NCBI GenBank assembly: GCA_029061225.1 | Contig: JAIDSM010000141.1 | Coordinates: 1-64,000 of the forward strand | Direction of reading: 5' to 3' | From: Muribaculaceae bacterium | Lineage (GTDB): Bacteria; Bacteroidota; Bacteroidia; Bacteroidales; Muribaculaceae | Length of the DNA: 64,000 nucleotides | Part shown: piece after piece, positions 8,717 through 17,335 of the stretch | How the letters are laid out: every line of letters starts with the position of its first letter | Position numbering within the stretch: the first letter of the stretch is position 1 | Translations under genes and position numbers: made by a program | The notes under the pieces: generated by a model | What the model was told of the DNA's origin: nothing | Databases searched by the model: none | Seen by the model: the letters and a program-made list of their open reading frames with translations, nothing else

Positions 8717-9151
8717 TTAAGACTTAACGAAATCTGAAGGTGTACGCTGCTCTGTCATCGATATAATTGCTTCTATACGTTCAATATAATCTTCAACGGG
8801 CATATACATAGGTTTGACGTCTGATTCTTTCCAATCAAACAAATCTTCATAGTCTCCAGTCTGTCTCATGGTAAATAATCTTCCTAATAATTGGGAATCT
8901 TCAGATTTCAAAATACCTTGTCTGACAAAAGAAAGTCCTATCATACGAACGATACCCTTATGGGATGACGCTTCTATACCATTATGAATCAGAAGTGCTG
9001 CACTTGCGTAGTATGCCGCATAGTACAACCGATTGGCTGCAAGATTCCAATACCCAAGATTACCTATATCCGTAGCCTCTTTTAATGTTTGTCTTGCTCT
9101 TTCTAATCTATAAAATACTATATCGTTTCTTTCCTGTGATTTTAAGGTCAT
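8717..9151 (-). CDS. HEPN domain protein (toxin-like partner of MNT)
   Basis: A 144-residue alpha-helical HEPN protein of the UPF0332-like branch. It contains AANRLYYAAYYASAALL and, near residue 100, MRQTGDYEDLFDW, an R-x4-Y-x-D arrangement where RNase-active HEPNs usually have R-x4-6-H. It follows the nucleotidyltransferase gene by 6 bases in the same direction. HEPN/MNT pairs act as type VII toxin-antitoxin modules in which the nucleotidyltransferase modifies and silences the HEPN RNase. With the His position replaced by Tyr, catalytic activity is uncertain. Confidence 0.8.
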   Translation of the reverse strand: MTLKSQERNDIVFYRLERARQTLKEATDIGNLGYWNLAANRLYYAAYYASAALLIHNGIEASSHKGIVRMIGLSFVRQGILKSEDSQLLGRLFTMRQTGDYEDLFDWKESDVKPMYMPVEDYIERIEAIISMTEQRTPSDFVKS

Positions 9152-9157
9152 GGAGCA

Positions 9158-9496
9158 TTAGTTTTGAAATATTACAACCTTATCTTTCTCCACATTTTTA
9201 TAAAAAGGCAAGAAACTCCTTTTCAACCACCCTGCAAATGAATATAACCGTGGATTTACCATTTCATCATAAAGCATACCAATAGCGGCAAAAGGCCATG
9301 CATAGACATCCCATTCAGACCATGGCACTCTTTCTTCTCCGGGAATCAGAATCTGTAGATCCCAATCAGAATCTTCGTGAGCATCACCTCTTGCCCGTGA
9401 TCCATACAAAGCTACTTGAGATCCTTTTGGAAGAATCTCAGCCGCCTTATTTTGTAGGGCTTGGACAAGCACTGTATATTTCTCCTCTTGCGACAT
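9158..9496 (-). CDS. MNT-type nucleotidyltransferase (antitoxin-like)
   Basis: A 112-residue minimal nucleotidyltransferase. The catalytic motif is GSRARGDAHEDSDWDLQIL: GS followed by the D-x-D metal-binding pair. This is the fold of MntA-type antitoxins, which transfer nucleotides to a Tyr on the HEPN partner. It sits just upstream of the HEPN gene, forming a two-gene operon. The module lies between the CAT-like gene and the Nmad operon, within an accessory block. Confidence 0.85.
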   Translation of the reverse strand: MSQEEKYTVLVQALQNKAAEILPKGSQVALYGSRARGDAHEDSDWDLQILIPGEERVPWSEWDVYAWPFAAIGMLYDEMVNPRLYSFAGWLKRSFLPFYKNVEKDKVVIFQN

Positions 9497-9606
9497 AGGT
9501 TTTCTATTTTATTTTATCATACACTGTTTAGCCACTCTTTACTATTATGACAAATATTTAAAGCTTATTGTTTTTGGATATCCATTAGATGCAGTATTAA
9601 TTTCTC

Positions 9607-10416
9607 TCAAACCACATGTAATTGACAGATTTTCTTAATCCATCCTATAGCTTCTTCTGTACATTCCCAGATCATCTCTTGTCCTATAGTTGCGGATTGG
9701 AAATATTCTTTATTTTCCGGTTGCTTAGGAGAATGACCAATCTTAATTTCTTTAAAGAAATCAGGTAACTTCCACTTTGACCGAGTCATTCCCGAAGCGG
9801 TAAGTATAAGTTCCGGAGAGAATTTCAACATAGAAGCTCCGGGAGCAACCGGTAAAAAATCAAGATGCTCGGTAGGCAAAAATATTGCATCGCTCCGGCT
9901 CCCTTCTTTAATTCTACCGACGTGAGGATGTTCCATTAGCCAATCAGGAATATCATTATCGCCTGATAAGATGCTACCTACCTGCATGTACCCATATATG
10001 AGCTGAATATCGGGAGCGTTTCGTTTATATCTTAACTTTCCAGTCACATATTCTGTCTCACGAAACCAACCGAAAAACAAGAATAAATCTCCTTCTCCAA
10101 AATCATTGTTTCTTAATTCTGACAATGATTGATCAGCCTGTCCAAACGCAGGCTTCCAACCCTCTTTCCTATATTTCACTTCCATTATAAGATCCGGATC
10201 AAGATGACAGCCGCCATCTCTTTTGAGTTGCGTCCGAGGTCTTAATTCTGATATAATATCAAAAAAAGAACGATGATCAATGACAAGAGAGTTATAACGA
10301 TCCTTTCCTGTGCTGTCAGGTATAGGAAACGGAAGTAATGTGCCGTCCGGCAGAATGGCATTCGGCTGCCCTCCGTTCTTAGAATCAAACCCTTTTCTAC
10401 TGAAACTTACTTTCAT
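9607..10416 (-). CDS. Nmad3-family putative nucleotide modification protein
   Basis: A 269-residue protein resembling the Nmad3 (nucleotide modification associated domain 3) family, recognised by its N-terminus KVSFSRKGFDSKNGGQPNAI followed by LPDGTLLPFPIPDS. Later features are LFLFFGWFRE and HPHVGR. Nmad families were predicted by comparative genomics to act with DNA modification systems; their chemistry is unknown. I chose ATG 10416 because its ATGA overlaps the stop of the upstream Nmad2 gene, matching the two other junctions of this operon; an ATG at 10425 would add three residues. It is the last gene of the operon. Confidence 0.75.
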   Translation of the reverse strand: MKVSFSRKGFDSKNGGQPNAILPDGTLLPFPIPDSTGKDRYNSLVIDHRSFFDIISELRPRTQLKRDGGCHLDPDLIMEVKYRKEGWKPAFGQADQSLSELRNNDFGEGDLFLFFGWFRETEYVTGKLRYKRNAPDIQLIYGYMQVGSILSGDNDIPDWLMEHPHVGRIKEGSRSDAIFLPTEHLDFLPVAPGASMLKFSPELILTASGMTRSKWKLPDFFKEIKIGHSPKQPENKEYFQSATIGQEMIWECTEEAIGWIKKICQLHVV

Positions 10417-11165
10417 CTCGCACATCCTTTCTTTTTTTCATTTTTTTGTCTTATGTCGGGTTTAATATCAGAAACATTCTCCCATTCAGTGATGGATGTA
10501 TCAGGATAAGAAACAGGAATATTACCGACAATACCATTTTCTACCCCCATCTTTTTAGCAGAATTCCTAACATATTCAATAAATTCCTCTATTATTGGCT
10601 CTCTCTTCAGACTCTGACCTTTTGCTTTATGAACAAGAGGTCTATAATAATCCGGAACTTCAAGACGGTTATCTCGAGTGAAGTAATAAAACTCCCTACA
10701 CACCAATGAATTTTTACCATACAGATAATCGCGTTTCGCAACCTCGGCACCCTCATGATCACAGGTATTAGGTTCCGCTACCACATTTCCCTCTTTATCC
10801 GTATGCTCTTTATGATAAATATTATCACCAGACCATCTAGCATCGAAAACAGTCACATTCGGATTGCTGCGTTTTTCCGGGAATCTTTTCCAATACTCAT
10901 CCAAAGGAATTTGTTCGTCAATTTTTGCAAGATAGATAAGTTTTTCGTGTCCAGGTTCACATCTATCAATTCCACCTCCATAAACTTCAGAATTGTGAGT
11001 AGTGCATGCCGTCCAACCGGCAATCCATGTACCGTTAACACTGTTTGGACTTCTCCGAATCGATGGCTTGCAGGTTGCAAGCGTAAGTACGCCCCACAGA
11101 GGATTCGGGGCAAACAATGAATCGTGGACAATCTTATATGACCACATTTTTGGTTCTTTTTTCAT
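10413..11165 (-). CDS. Nmad2-family putative nucleotide modification protein
   Basis: A 250-residue protein resembling Nmad2 (nucleotide modification associated domain 2). The diagnostic stretch is KIVHDSLFAPNPLWGVLTLA, then CKPSIRR and WIAGW. A short basic tail (QKNEKKKGCAR) ends it. Its ATG overlaps the preceding stop by ATGA, and its own stop overlaps the Nmad3 start in the same way, so expression is probably translationally coupled. Function is inferred from family context only; no catalytic residues are established. Confidence 0.75.
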   Translation of the reverse strand: MKKEPKMWSYKIVHDSLFAPNPLWGVLTLATCKPSIRRSPNSVNGTWIAGWTACTTHNSEVYGGGIDRCEPGHEKLIYLAKIDEQIPLDEYWKRFPEKRSNPNVTVFDARWSGDNIYHKEHTDKEGNVVAEPNTCDHEGAEVAKRDYLYGKNSLVCREFYYFTRDNRLEVPDYYRPLVHKAKGQSLKREPIIEEFIEYVRNSAKKMGVENGIVGNIPVSYPDTSITEWENVSDIKPDIRQKNEKKKGCAR

Positions 11166-12316
11166 TTTCTCCAGTTAAATTCTATTCCTAATACTTCGTT
11201 AGCATGATATTTCCAGACTTCCTGATCAAAGTTTGGTGTATAGCGTGACATGACGAGCCGGTCCTCCTTTGTCAATTCATCGGGATGCCAAGGTTGAAAT
11301 CCATAGCATCTCTCCGGAATGCTTACGGGATTATCACACCAATCGAGTTGATAAAAGACTGTCCCTACTCTTGTCATTTTCCTACACATCTCAGGACGTA
11401 TACAATGATTATCAAGAGCAAAGGCATAATATGCCTCTCTCCCTTCCTCATTTCTTCCGAATGTCCCGAGTGCAAAGGTATACTCAGTGCCTCCATCCTT
11501 CAATTCCATCTCTATTACATCTCCTGTGTATATGTAATCTCCATTTGCATCCTTATAAGGTGTCCGCACTCCTGCGAAAATTGCAGGACAGCAATACCCA
11601 CGTCCGCGGCATTCATCCTCAAAATAATCTTCAACTATGTCTTGATTATGAGTTTCTGCAAACTCCTTATTTCGTGTCCAGACATATAAATCACCGGTCC
11701 TCCAGAAAAAGAAATCTCCAAAATCAGCATAACCAAAACGATCACGGTCTATTACATATCTTATATGTATTTCCGGTTTAGGGGCAGCCAGAATTCGCGC
11801 CCCTATGATGTATTTATATTCTTCACATAACCGCTTAAGATCTTCTTCTGTAATAGCCTTTGGTATCTTGACCCTCTTTTTCTCCGGGACTATTCCAAAC
11901 GCAACAGCACTTACAAATACTTCTTTTGTAAGGATAGCCATCCATTTCTTTGGAATGGCAACATTATACAGATCAAGAGCCTTTTGAAAGAGAGGTGCCA
12001 TTTCTTCATCCGAATACCCTGCTGAACCACATCCTACTCTCGTAACTAAAAATCTATTGTCAGGATGAGATCTCGCATATTTTATGAAATTATCTACGTA
12101 TGGTCTAATTTCATCAATTGTCAGATGACTTGTTGGGATAGCATAGCACTTGCCGGTAGGCCCTGCACCGACTCCCCATTCCGCACCAAAACGCTCACAT
12201 GCCATAAGTGAAGCACCTCCGCGATGATGGCCCTTAAGATTACTTCCAAACACAAAAATCTCGCACATCGACAATTCCGTGATTTTTTCGGGTGTTATTC
12301 TTCCTACCATAATCAT
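11162..12316 (-). CDS. Macro-like (A1S_2505-type) domain fused to a C-terminal domain
   Basis: A 384-residue two-part protein. The N-terminal ~140 residues carry IFVFGSNLKGHHRGGASLMA, GPTGKCYAIPTSH and VTRVGCGSAGYSDEEM, which resemble a phage non-structural family (A1S_2505 type) with a macro-domain-like glycine pattern. The C-terminal part, with AIFAGVRTPYKDANG and IYTGDVIEMELKDGG, looks like a YopX-type phage module, less surely. The ATG at 12316 overlaps the upstream stop as ATGA; ATG 12310 is an alternative. It links the AAA/PD-(D/E)XK gene to the Nmad2-Nmad3 pair. An ADP-ribose-related role is a guess. Confidence 0.6.
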   Translation of the reverse strand: MIMVGRITPEKITELSMCEIFVFGSNLKGHHRGGASLMACERFGAEWGVGAGPTGKCYAIPTSHLTIDEIRPYVDNFIKYARSHPDNRFLVTRVGCGSAGYSDEEMAPLFQKALDLYNVAIPKKWMAILTKEVFVSAVAFGIVPEKKRVKIPKAITEEDLKRLCEEYKYIIGARILAAPKPEIHIRYVIDRDRFGYADFGDFFFWRTGDLYVWTRNKEFAETHNQDIVEDYFEDECRGRGYCCPAIFAGVRTPYKDANGDYIYTGDVIEMELKDGGTEYTFALGTFGRNEEGREAYYAFALDNHCIRPEMCRKMTRVGTVFYQLDWCDNPVSIPERCYGFQPWHPDELTKEDRLVMSRYTPNFDQEVWKYHANEVLGIEFNWRK

Positions 12317-13899
12317 TTCTGTGTATAGTTGTCTTTCATTGTCGTACAAATACGTGGAGTGTCAAGATGGCGGGTCGTTGATGAGAAATTGAGGCCGAGC
12401 TTGAAGAGACGGCGCGGGTCGTTGGCATAAGGAAGAGAGTATTGCTTCTGTTCGATCTGGGTCATAGCCTCCTCTGCCGACTTGTCGAACTTAAGCTCTA
12501 TTATATAGATGAATTTCGGAGTTTTCACCACGAGGTCTATGCGGCCGTCTGAGGTATGGACTTCCGTTTCCACTGCAACACCGAGGAGTGTCAGCAGGAT
12601 AAAAAGGGCATTGTGAAGATTGTTCTCATCATCCATCTTCATCTCGTATGGTATACCGGCCAGGAAAATGTCAAGATCCTTTACAAATTTCTCCGGTTTG
12701 CCAGTCCTCAGATCCATAATGATATTCTGCACCACTAAATCAGCCGTGCTACGTCGGGTCTTGACGTAATATGGAAGAAGGTCGTCGAAAAGAGACTGCC
12801 GTACTTCAAGATTTGGAACACCGAGTGTAACGTAGTCAGATTCAAAATCATAGTCCTTTATAGTTATGTAGCCTGTTTGATAAAGCAATGCCACGGGATT
12901 GGCGCTTTTCAGGTCAAGTCCTTCAAGAGTGTACATGGACACAATAGACGTCAATATTCCCTCTAAGTCAGCATCTACATTTTTCAATGCCTCAGCAATT
13001 ATGGTCGCTTTTCCCGAACGTCCCCAATAATTGGAGATACTCCTGTCCTGCATGGCATTGAGAACAGACCAAGGATTGTAAATGTCACTTCCTGTCTTTG
13101 CAAATCTGTAGCCGTCATAATTTTTTTTAAGTAAGCCATAGGTCTCCTCATAGGATATTTCATTTTCTTCTGCAAAAGCTCTTATTCCCTCCTTAAAATT
13201 ATCCAGAAGTTCCTTCTCTGTGATTCCGCATATATCCGAAAATTCATTTACAAATGTTATATCCCGGATATTATTGAGGTCGGAAAATATGCTAAGCTTA
13301 CTGAATCGACTGACTCCCGTCAGGAATACAAGCCTGATATGCTCAGCCGAGCTCTTGAAGTTGGAATAAACCGATGCAAGTTTAGCTTGATAATGCTCAA
13401 AAGTTTCATCCACATTGAGATTTCCGACAAGTGGCTTGTCGTATTCATCTACAAGAATGACGACCTGTCGACCGGTCTTTTCATGAGCGGTCGCTATGAT
13501 ATTTTGAAAACGTGTGGAAAGGGTTTCCGCTGTTTCCTGAATGCCGTATTCTTTCTCCCACTTCTTGAAAGTATTGTCAAGCAATGAATCAAGAAGACCC
13601 GGAACCTCATACTTTTCGGTATTGAGGTCAAGTCTTAAGACAGGATACGGCTTCCAATCCCAGTCGGTAGAATCAATATAGAGGCCCTTGAAGAGTTCTC
13701 TTCTACCCTTAAAGAAATACTGCAGGGAAGACAGAAAAAGACTCTTGCCGAACCGACGCGGACGGGCAAGGAAATAATATTTGTGTCCTGAAGAGATAAT
13801 CTTTTCTATATATTGAGTCTTGTCAACATACAGACAACCCATCTCTATTAGAGATTTGAAGTCCTGTTCTCCTATCGGGTATTTCACTGTGTCTGCCAT
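12313..13899 (-). CDS. AAA-ATPase-like / PD-(D/E)XK nuclease family protein
   Basis: A 528-residue paralogue of the protein at 157-1728, with the same layout: N-terminal YPIGEQDFKSLIEMGCLYVD, P-loop RPRRFGKSLF, Walker B-like ILVDEYDKPL, and a C-terminal GRIDLVV...IIELKF nuclease signature. Here it heads an operon whose next three genes are joined by ATGA overlaps, ending with Nmad2 and Nmad3. A clear promoter lies 17 bp upstream of the ATG. Most members of this family appear to be stand-alone, so the coupling may be meaningful or may reflect insertion before an existing operon. Confidence 0.85.
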   Translation of the reverse strand: MADTVKYPIGEQDFKSLIEMGCLYVDKTQYIEKIISSGHKYYFLARPRRFGKSLFLSSLQYFFKGRRELFKGLYIDSTDWDWKPYPVLRLDLNTEKYEVPGLLDSLLDNTFKKWEKEYGIQETAETLSTRFQNIIATAHEKTGRQVVILVDEYDKPLVGNLNVDETFEHYQAKLASVYSNFKSSAEHIRLVFLTGVSRFSKLSIFSDLNNIRDITFVNEFSDICGITEKELLDNFKEGIRAFAEENEISYEETYGLLKKNYDGYRFAKTGSDIYNPWSVLNAMQDRSISNYWGRSGKATIIAEALKNVDADLEGILTSIVSMYTLEGLDLKSANPVALLYQTGYITIKDYDFESDYVTLGVPNLEVRQSLFDDLLPYYVKTRRSTADLVVQNIIMDLRTGKPEKFVKDLDIFLAGIPYEMKMDDENNLHNALFILLTLLGVAVETEVHTSDGRIDLVVKTPKFIYIIELKFDKSAEEAMTQIEQKQYSLPYANDPRRLFKLGLNFSSTTRHLDTPRICTTMKDNYTQK

Positions 13900-13916
13900 A
13901 TTTCCTCTTTTTAATG

Positions 13917-13948
13917 CAAAGATACGTTTTTTTTAATTATCTTGCAAA
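13917..13948 (-). promoter_or_regulatory. Promoter of the AAA/Nmad operon
   Basis: Minus-strand TATCTTTG (13924-13917) with TTTG (13948-13945) 20 bp upstream. The predicted transcript starts about 10 bases before the ATG. Confidence 0.7.
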
Positions 13949-13974
13949 TGAAAAAATTTTTACATCAAAATTAT

Positions 13975-14006
13975 TTTGTCGGAATGGAATTTTTGTATTA
14001 ACTTTG
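13975..14006 (+). promoter_or_regulatory. Promoter of the thiamine operon
   Basis: TTTG (13975-13978) and TAACTTTG (13999-14006) with 20 bp spacing, about 45 bp upstream of the TPP riboswitch. Confidence 0.7.
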
Positions 14007-14053
14007 CCGATGGATTGGATGCTTGAGTGCTTCCAATCATGTTAATAATATAA

Positions 14054-14136
14054 ACAGGGGTGTCTCTTTCCGGACACGGAATTGAGGCTGAGATTATACC
14101 CTATGAACTTGAAGCGGATAATACCGACGAAAGGAG
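14054..14136 (+). promoter_or_regulatory. TPP riboswitch (THI element)
   Basis: The conserved core is easily read: CAGGGGTGTC, then GGCTGAGATTATACCC, TGAACTTGAAGCGGATAATA and CCGACGAAAGGAG. It binds thiamine pyrophosphate and lowers expression of the downstream operon. The 3' side of the aptamer runs into AAGGAG (14131-14136), a strong Shine-Dalgarno sequence six bases before thiS. No terminator stem follows, so control of translation initiation is more likely. Confidence 0.95.
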
Positions 14137-14142
14137 ATTTTT

Positions 14143-14346
14143 ATGAAACTATTTGTAAACCAAAAGGAATACCATACGGATTCCAACCAATTGACAGTCG
14201 AAGAACTGCTCAATGAGATTCAGTCACTGAAGCCCGGCGTGGCAGTGGCGGTAAACGATAAAGTGGTGAGAAAAGTGAACTGGAATAGTACACTGCTCAC
14301 CGAGGGAGATCAGATTACCGTTATCACTGCAGTCTGCGGCGGCTGA
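14143..14346 (+). CDS. thiS: Sulfur carrier protein ThiS
   Basis: A 67-residue ubiquitin-like protein ending in the required Gly-Gly (VITAVCGG). Its C-terminus is adenylated by ThiF and converted to a thiocarboxylate, which donates sulfur for thiazole formation by ThiG. The length is typical. It is the first gene after the TPP riboswitch, and its stop overlaps the start of the next gene (TGATG). Confidence 0.95.
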   Translation: MKLFVNQKEYHTDSNQLTVEELLNEIQSLKPGVAVAVNDKVVRKVNWNSTLLTEGDQITVITAVCGG

Positions 14347-15470
14347 TGAAACTCATTGCAATCACAACGCCCGACTTCTTGCAGGAAGAAGACCTTGCCA
14401 TCCGCCGTCTTATCGACCGCGGATGGAATCGCGTGCATATACGCAAACCTGAGGCAGCTCGTGAGCAGTTAATCGGACTCATTGAAAGGATTCCCGTAAC
14501 ATACCGCCAATACATCTCCATTCATGATCATTTAGACCTTGCAGTCAAATACAACCTTGGTGGTGTACACCTCAATAGTAGGAATCCTTTTCCGCCGGTC
14601 GGGTGGAAAGGACTTATAAGCCGCAGTTGTCACTCCATAGAAGAGATCAAAAAATTTCCGGATCTTGACTATCTAACGCTCAGCCCAATCTTCGACAGTA
14701 TATCGAAACCCGGATATAAAAGCCGGTTCTCTCTGGAAACACTGAAAAATACGAATCTAAAGAATGTATATGCCTTGGGAGGTGTGACATTTTCGCAACT
14801 CCATAAACTAAAGGAAATAGGATTTGAGGGAGCCGCGATGCTTTCCGAGGCATGGAAAACCAAAATGGATCCACTTCAATATATTACCCATACCGATGCA
14901 GGACTTGAGGAAGCTCTGCGTGGAGGCTGCCGCTGGGTGCAGCTAAGAATGAAAGATGCCTCAGACTACGAATTCATCAGGATGGCTGGAAAGATTCTTC
15001 CTATATGCCGGAAATATAATGCTGTTCTTATAATCGACGACAGGGTGCATCTTGTAGACGCAATCGGAGCCGACGGCGTACATCTCGGAAAAAAAGACAT
15101 GCCGGTCAGGGAGGCAAGAAAGATACTCGGACCAGCAAAAATCATCGGAGCGACGGCAAATACCGAAGAAGACATACTCAATGCTAATGAAGACGGAGCC
15201 GACTATATCGGATTAGGGCCTTTCCGCTTCACGATAACTAAAAAAGGGCTCTCCCCTATTCTTGGTATTCAAGGATACGGAAGGATAATGTCTCACTGCA
15301 GGAATCGCGGCATCACGCTGCCCGTTGTCGCCATAGGAGGCATCACACTCGAAGATATCGGAGCACTGAGCCAAACGGGAGTTGACGGCATTGCAGTGTC
15401 CGGACTGATATTAACTTCAGAAGACAAAGAATCTACAACTAAAGAAATACTGAGATTATGGAAAAACTGA
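14346..15470 (+). CDS. thiE: TenI-like / thiamine phosphate synthase (ThiE) fusion
   Basis: A 374-residue tandem of two ThiE/TenI-type TIM barrels. Residues ~1-180 are TenI-like: [35 protein letters not shown] and [10 protein letters not shown]. This paralogue is normally a separate protein in Bacteroides. Residues ~180-374 are a complete ThiE with [29 protein letters not shown] and [16 protein letters not shown], which joins HMP-PP and thiazole phosphate to thiamine phosphate. The first half keeps few ThiE substrate residues and may act like TenI, the thiazole tautomerase. It overlaps thiG by 13 bases. Confidence 0.9.
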   Translation: MKLIAITTPDFLQEEDLAIRRLIDRGWNRVHIRKPEAAREQLIGLIERIPVTYRQYISIHDHLDLAVKYNLGGVHLNSRNPFPPVGWKGLISRSCHSIEEIKKFPDLDYLTLSPIFDSISKPGYKSRFSLETLKNTNLKNVYALGGVTFSQLHKLKEIGFEGAAMLSEAWKTKMDPLQYITHTDAGLEEALRGGCRWVQLRMKDASDYEFIRMAGKILPICRKYNAVLIIDDRVHLVDAIGADGVHLGKKDMPVREARKILGPAKIIGATANTEEDILNANEDGADYIGLGPFRFTITKKGLSPILGIQGYGRIMSHCRNRGITLPVVAIGGITLEDIGALSQTGVDGIAVSGLILTSEDKESTTKEILRLWKN

Positions 15471-16225
15471 CAATAGGAGGACATGAATTCGGTAGCCGGT
15501 TGTTTGTCGGCACCGGTAAATTCAGCTCCAACAAACTGATGGAAGAAGCCATAAAGGCTTCCGGAAGCGAGATGGTGACAGTAGCGCTGAAGAGGATTGA
15601 CACAGAAAACAGTGAGGACGATATGCTCCGCCATGTATTGTTGCCGGGCATTCAGCTTCTCCCCAATACTTCAGGAGTAAGAAACGCCAAAGAGGCGGTC
15701 TTGGCGGCACAGCTCGCCCGCGAGGCTTTCGAGACGGATTTCATAAAACTCGAGATTCATCCTGATCCCAAGTATCTCCTGCCCGACCCCATCGAAACCC
15801 TTAAGGCAACCGAACAACTTGCCAAAGAGGGCTTCATAGTGCTTCCCTATATCCAGGCAGACCCGGTGCTCTGCAAACGCCTTGAAGAAGCCGGCACTTC
15901 GGCGGTCATGCCGCTCGCCGCTCCAATAGGCACGAACAAAGGTCTGGTGGTGAAAGACATGATTGAAATAATAATCGCTGAGAGTCGGGTGCCTGTGGTA
16001 GTGGATGCCGGTCTCGGAGCACCGTCTCATGCCGCCGAGGCTATGGAGATGGGTGCCGACGCAGTGCTCGTCAATACGGCAATAGCCATCGCCGGGAATC
16101 CTGTCGCTATGGCACGCGCGTTCGCTAAGGCTGTGGAAGCCGGACGTGAAGCATTTGAAGCCGGGCTCGGTATTAAATCGGATATAGCAGTAGCAAGCAG
16201 TCCCTTAACTTCATTTTTAAGCTGA
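15458..16225 (+). CDS. thiG: Thiazole synthase ThiG
   Basis: A 255-residue TIM-barrel enzyme that builds the thiazole phosphate ring from deoxyxylulose phosphate, dehydroglycine and ThiS thiocarboxylate. The active-site lysine lies in [16 protein letters not shown]; phosphate-binding loops are [13 protein letters not shown] and [11 protein letters not shown]. The length is normal. It overlaps the preceding fusion gene by 13 bases and thiH by one base. Confidence 0.97.
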   Translation: MEKLTIGGHEFGSRLFVGTGKFSSNKLMEEAIKASGSEMVTVALKRIDTENSEDDMLRHVLLPGIQLLPNTSGVRNAKEAVLAAQLAREAFETDFIKLEIHPDPKYLLPDPIETLKATEQLAKEGFIVLPYIQADPVLCKRLEEAGTSAVMPLAAPIGTNKGLVVKDMIEIIIAESRVPVVVDAGLGAPSHAAEAMEMGADAVLVNTAIAIAGNPVAMARAFAKAVEAGREAFEAGLGIKSDIAVASSPLTSFLS

Positions 16226-17334
16226 TGTTTTCTGAAGTATTATCTCATTATGACTGGCAGGAGACAACCGACAGAATACTATCTAAGACAGCGTCCGACG
16301 TCGAGCGTGCCCTCTCGAAAAGAAATCCCGGCATAGAGGATTTCATGGCCCTCGTCTCCCCTGCCGCCGAGCCATATCTCGAAAATATGGCCGTGCTCAG
16401 CCGATACTATACTCATGAAAGATTCGGAAAGACAATTTCCATGTATATTCCGATGTATATCACCAATTCATGCACAAACTCCTGTGTCTACTGTGGCTTC
16501 AACCGCCATAATAAATTCGAACGGGTCATACTCTCCATGTCTCAGATAGAGGATGAATGCAAGGCTATCAGAAAACTCGCCCCATTTGAGAATCTTCTCC
16601 TTGTTACGGGTGAGAATCCGAAGATGGCAGGAACGGACTATCTTGAAAAAGCATTGAAAACCTGCCGCCCATACTTCAACAATCTCTCGATGGAAGTAAT
16701 GCCTCTCCGGACGGAAGATTACGAACGTCTCACACACTCCGGCCTCAACGGAGTAGTCTGCTTTCAGGAAACATACAACAGAAACAAATACAAGACCTAT
16801 CATCCGGCAGGGATGAAATCCAACTTTGAATGGAGAGTAAATGGCTTCGACCGCATGGGAACTGCAGGTCTCCACAAAATTGGAATGGGCGTACTGATAG
16901 GGCTTGAAGACTGGCGTACCGATGTAACAATGATGGCACTTCATTTACGCTACCTTCAGAAACATTATTGGCGTTCACGCTTCAGTGTCAACTTCCCCAG
17001 GATGCGCCCTGCCGCAGGAGGTTTTCAGCCTAATGTCGTGATGACCGACAAAGAACTCGCCCAACTGACATTCGCATTCCGTATCTTCGACCATGACGTG
17101 GATATTTCTTATTCTACAAGAGAATACCCAAACTTCCGCGACAATATGATGGCTCTTGGGGTAACCTCGATGAGTGCCGGGTCGAAGACAGATCCCGGTG
17201 GGTATTACACATATCCGCAATCGCTGGAGCAATTCGCTGTCAGCGATGAGAGAACTCCGCAAGAGGTTGCTGTAGCTATCCGTAAAGGTGGCTATGAAGT
17301 GGTTTGGAAAGACTGGGATAAAGTTTTTGACTGA
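16225..17334 (+). CDS. thiH: 2-iminoacetate synthase ThiH (radical SAM)
   Basis: A 369-residue radical SAM lyase. The cluster motif CTNSCVYC (C-x3-C-x2-C) lies near residue 81 and is followed by GFNRHN. It splits tyrosine to p-cresol and dehydroglycine, which is used by ThiG. Its presence instead of glycine oxidase ThiO suits an anaerobe. It is encoded between thiG and thiF with minimal spacing. Confidence 0.96.
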   Translation: MFSEVLSHYDWQETTDRILSKTASDVERALSKRNPGIEDFMALVSPAAEPYLENMAVLSRYYTHERFGKTISMYIPMYITNSCTNSCVYCGFNRHNKFERVILSMSQIEDECKAIRKLAPFENLLLVTGENPKMAGTDYLEKALKTCRPYFNNLSMEVMPLRTEDYERLTHSGLNGVVCFQETYNRNKYKTYHPAGMKSNFEWRVNGFDRMGTAGLHKIGMGVLIGLEDWRTDVTMMALHLRYLQKHYWRSRFSVNFPRMRPAAGGFQPNVVMTDKELAQLTFAFRIFDHDVDISYSTREYPNFRDNMMALGVTSMSAGSKTDPGGYYTYPQSLEQFAVSDERTPQEVAVAIRKGGYEVVWKDWDKVFD

Positions 17335-17335
17335 A

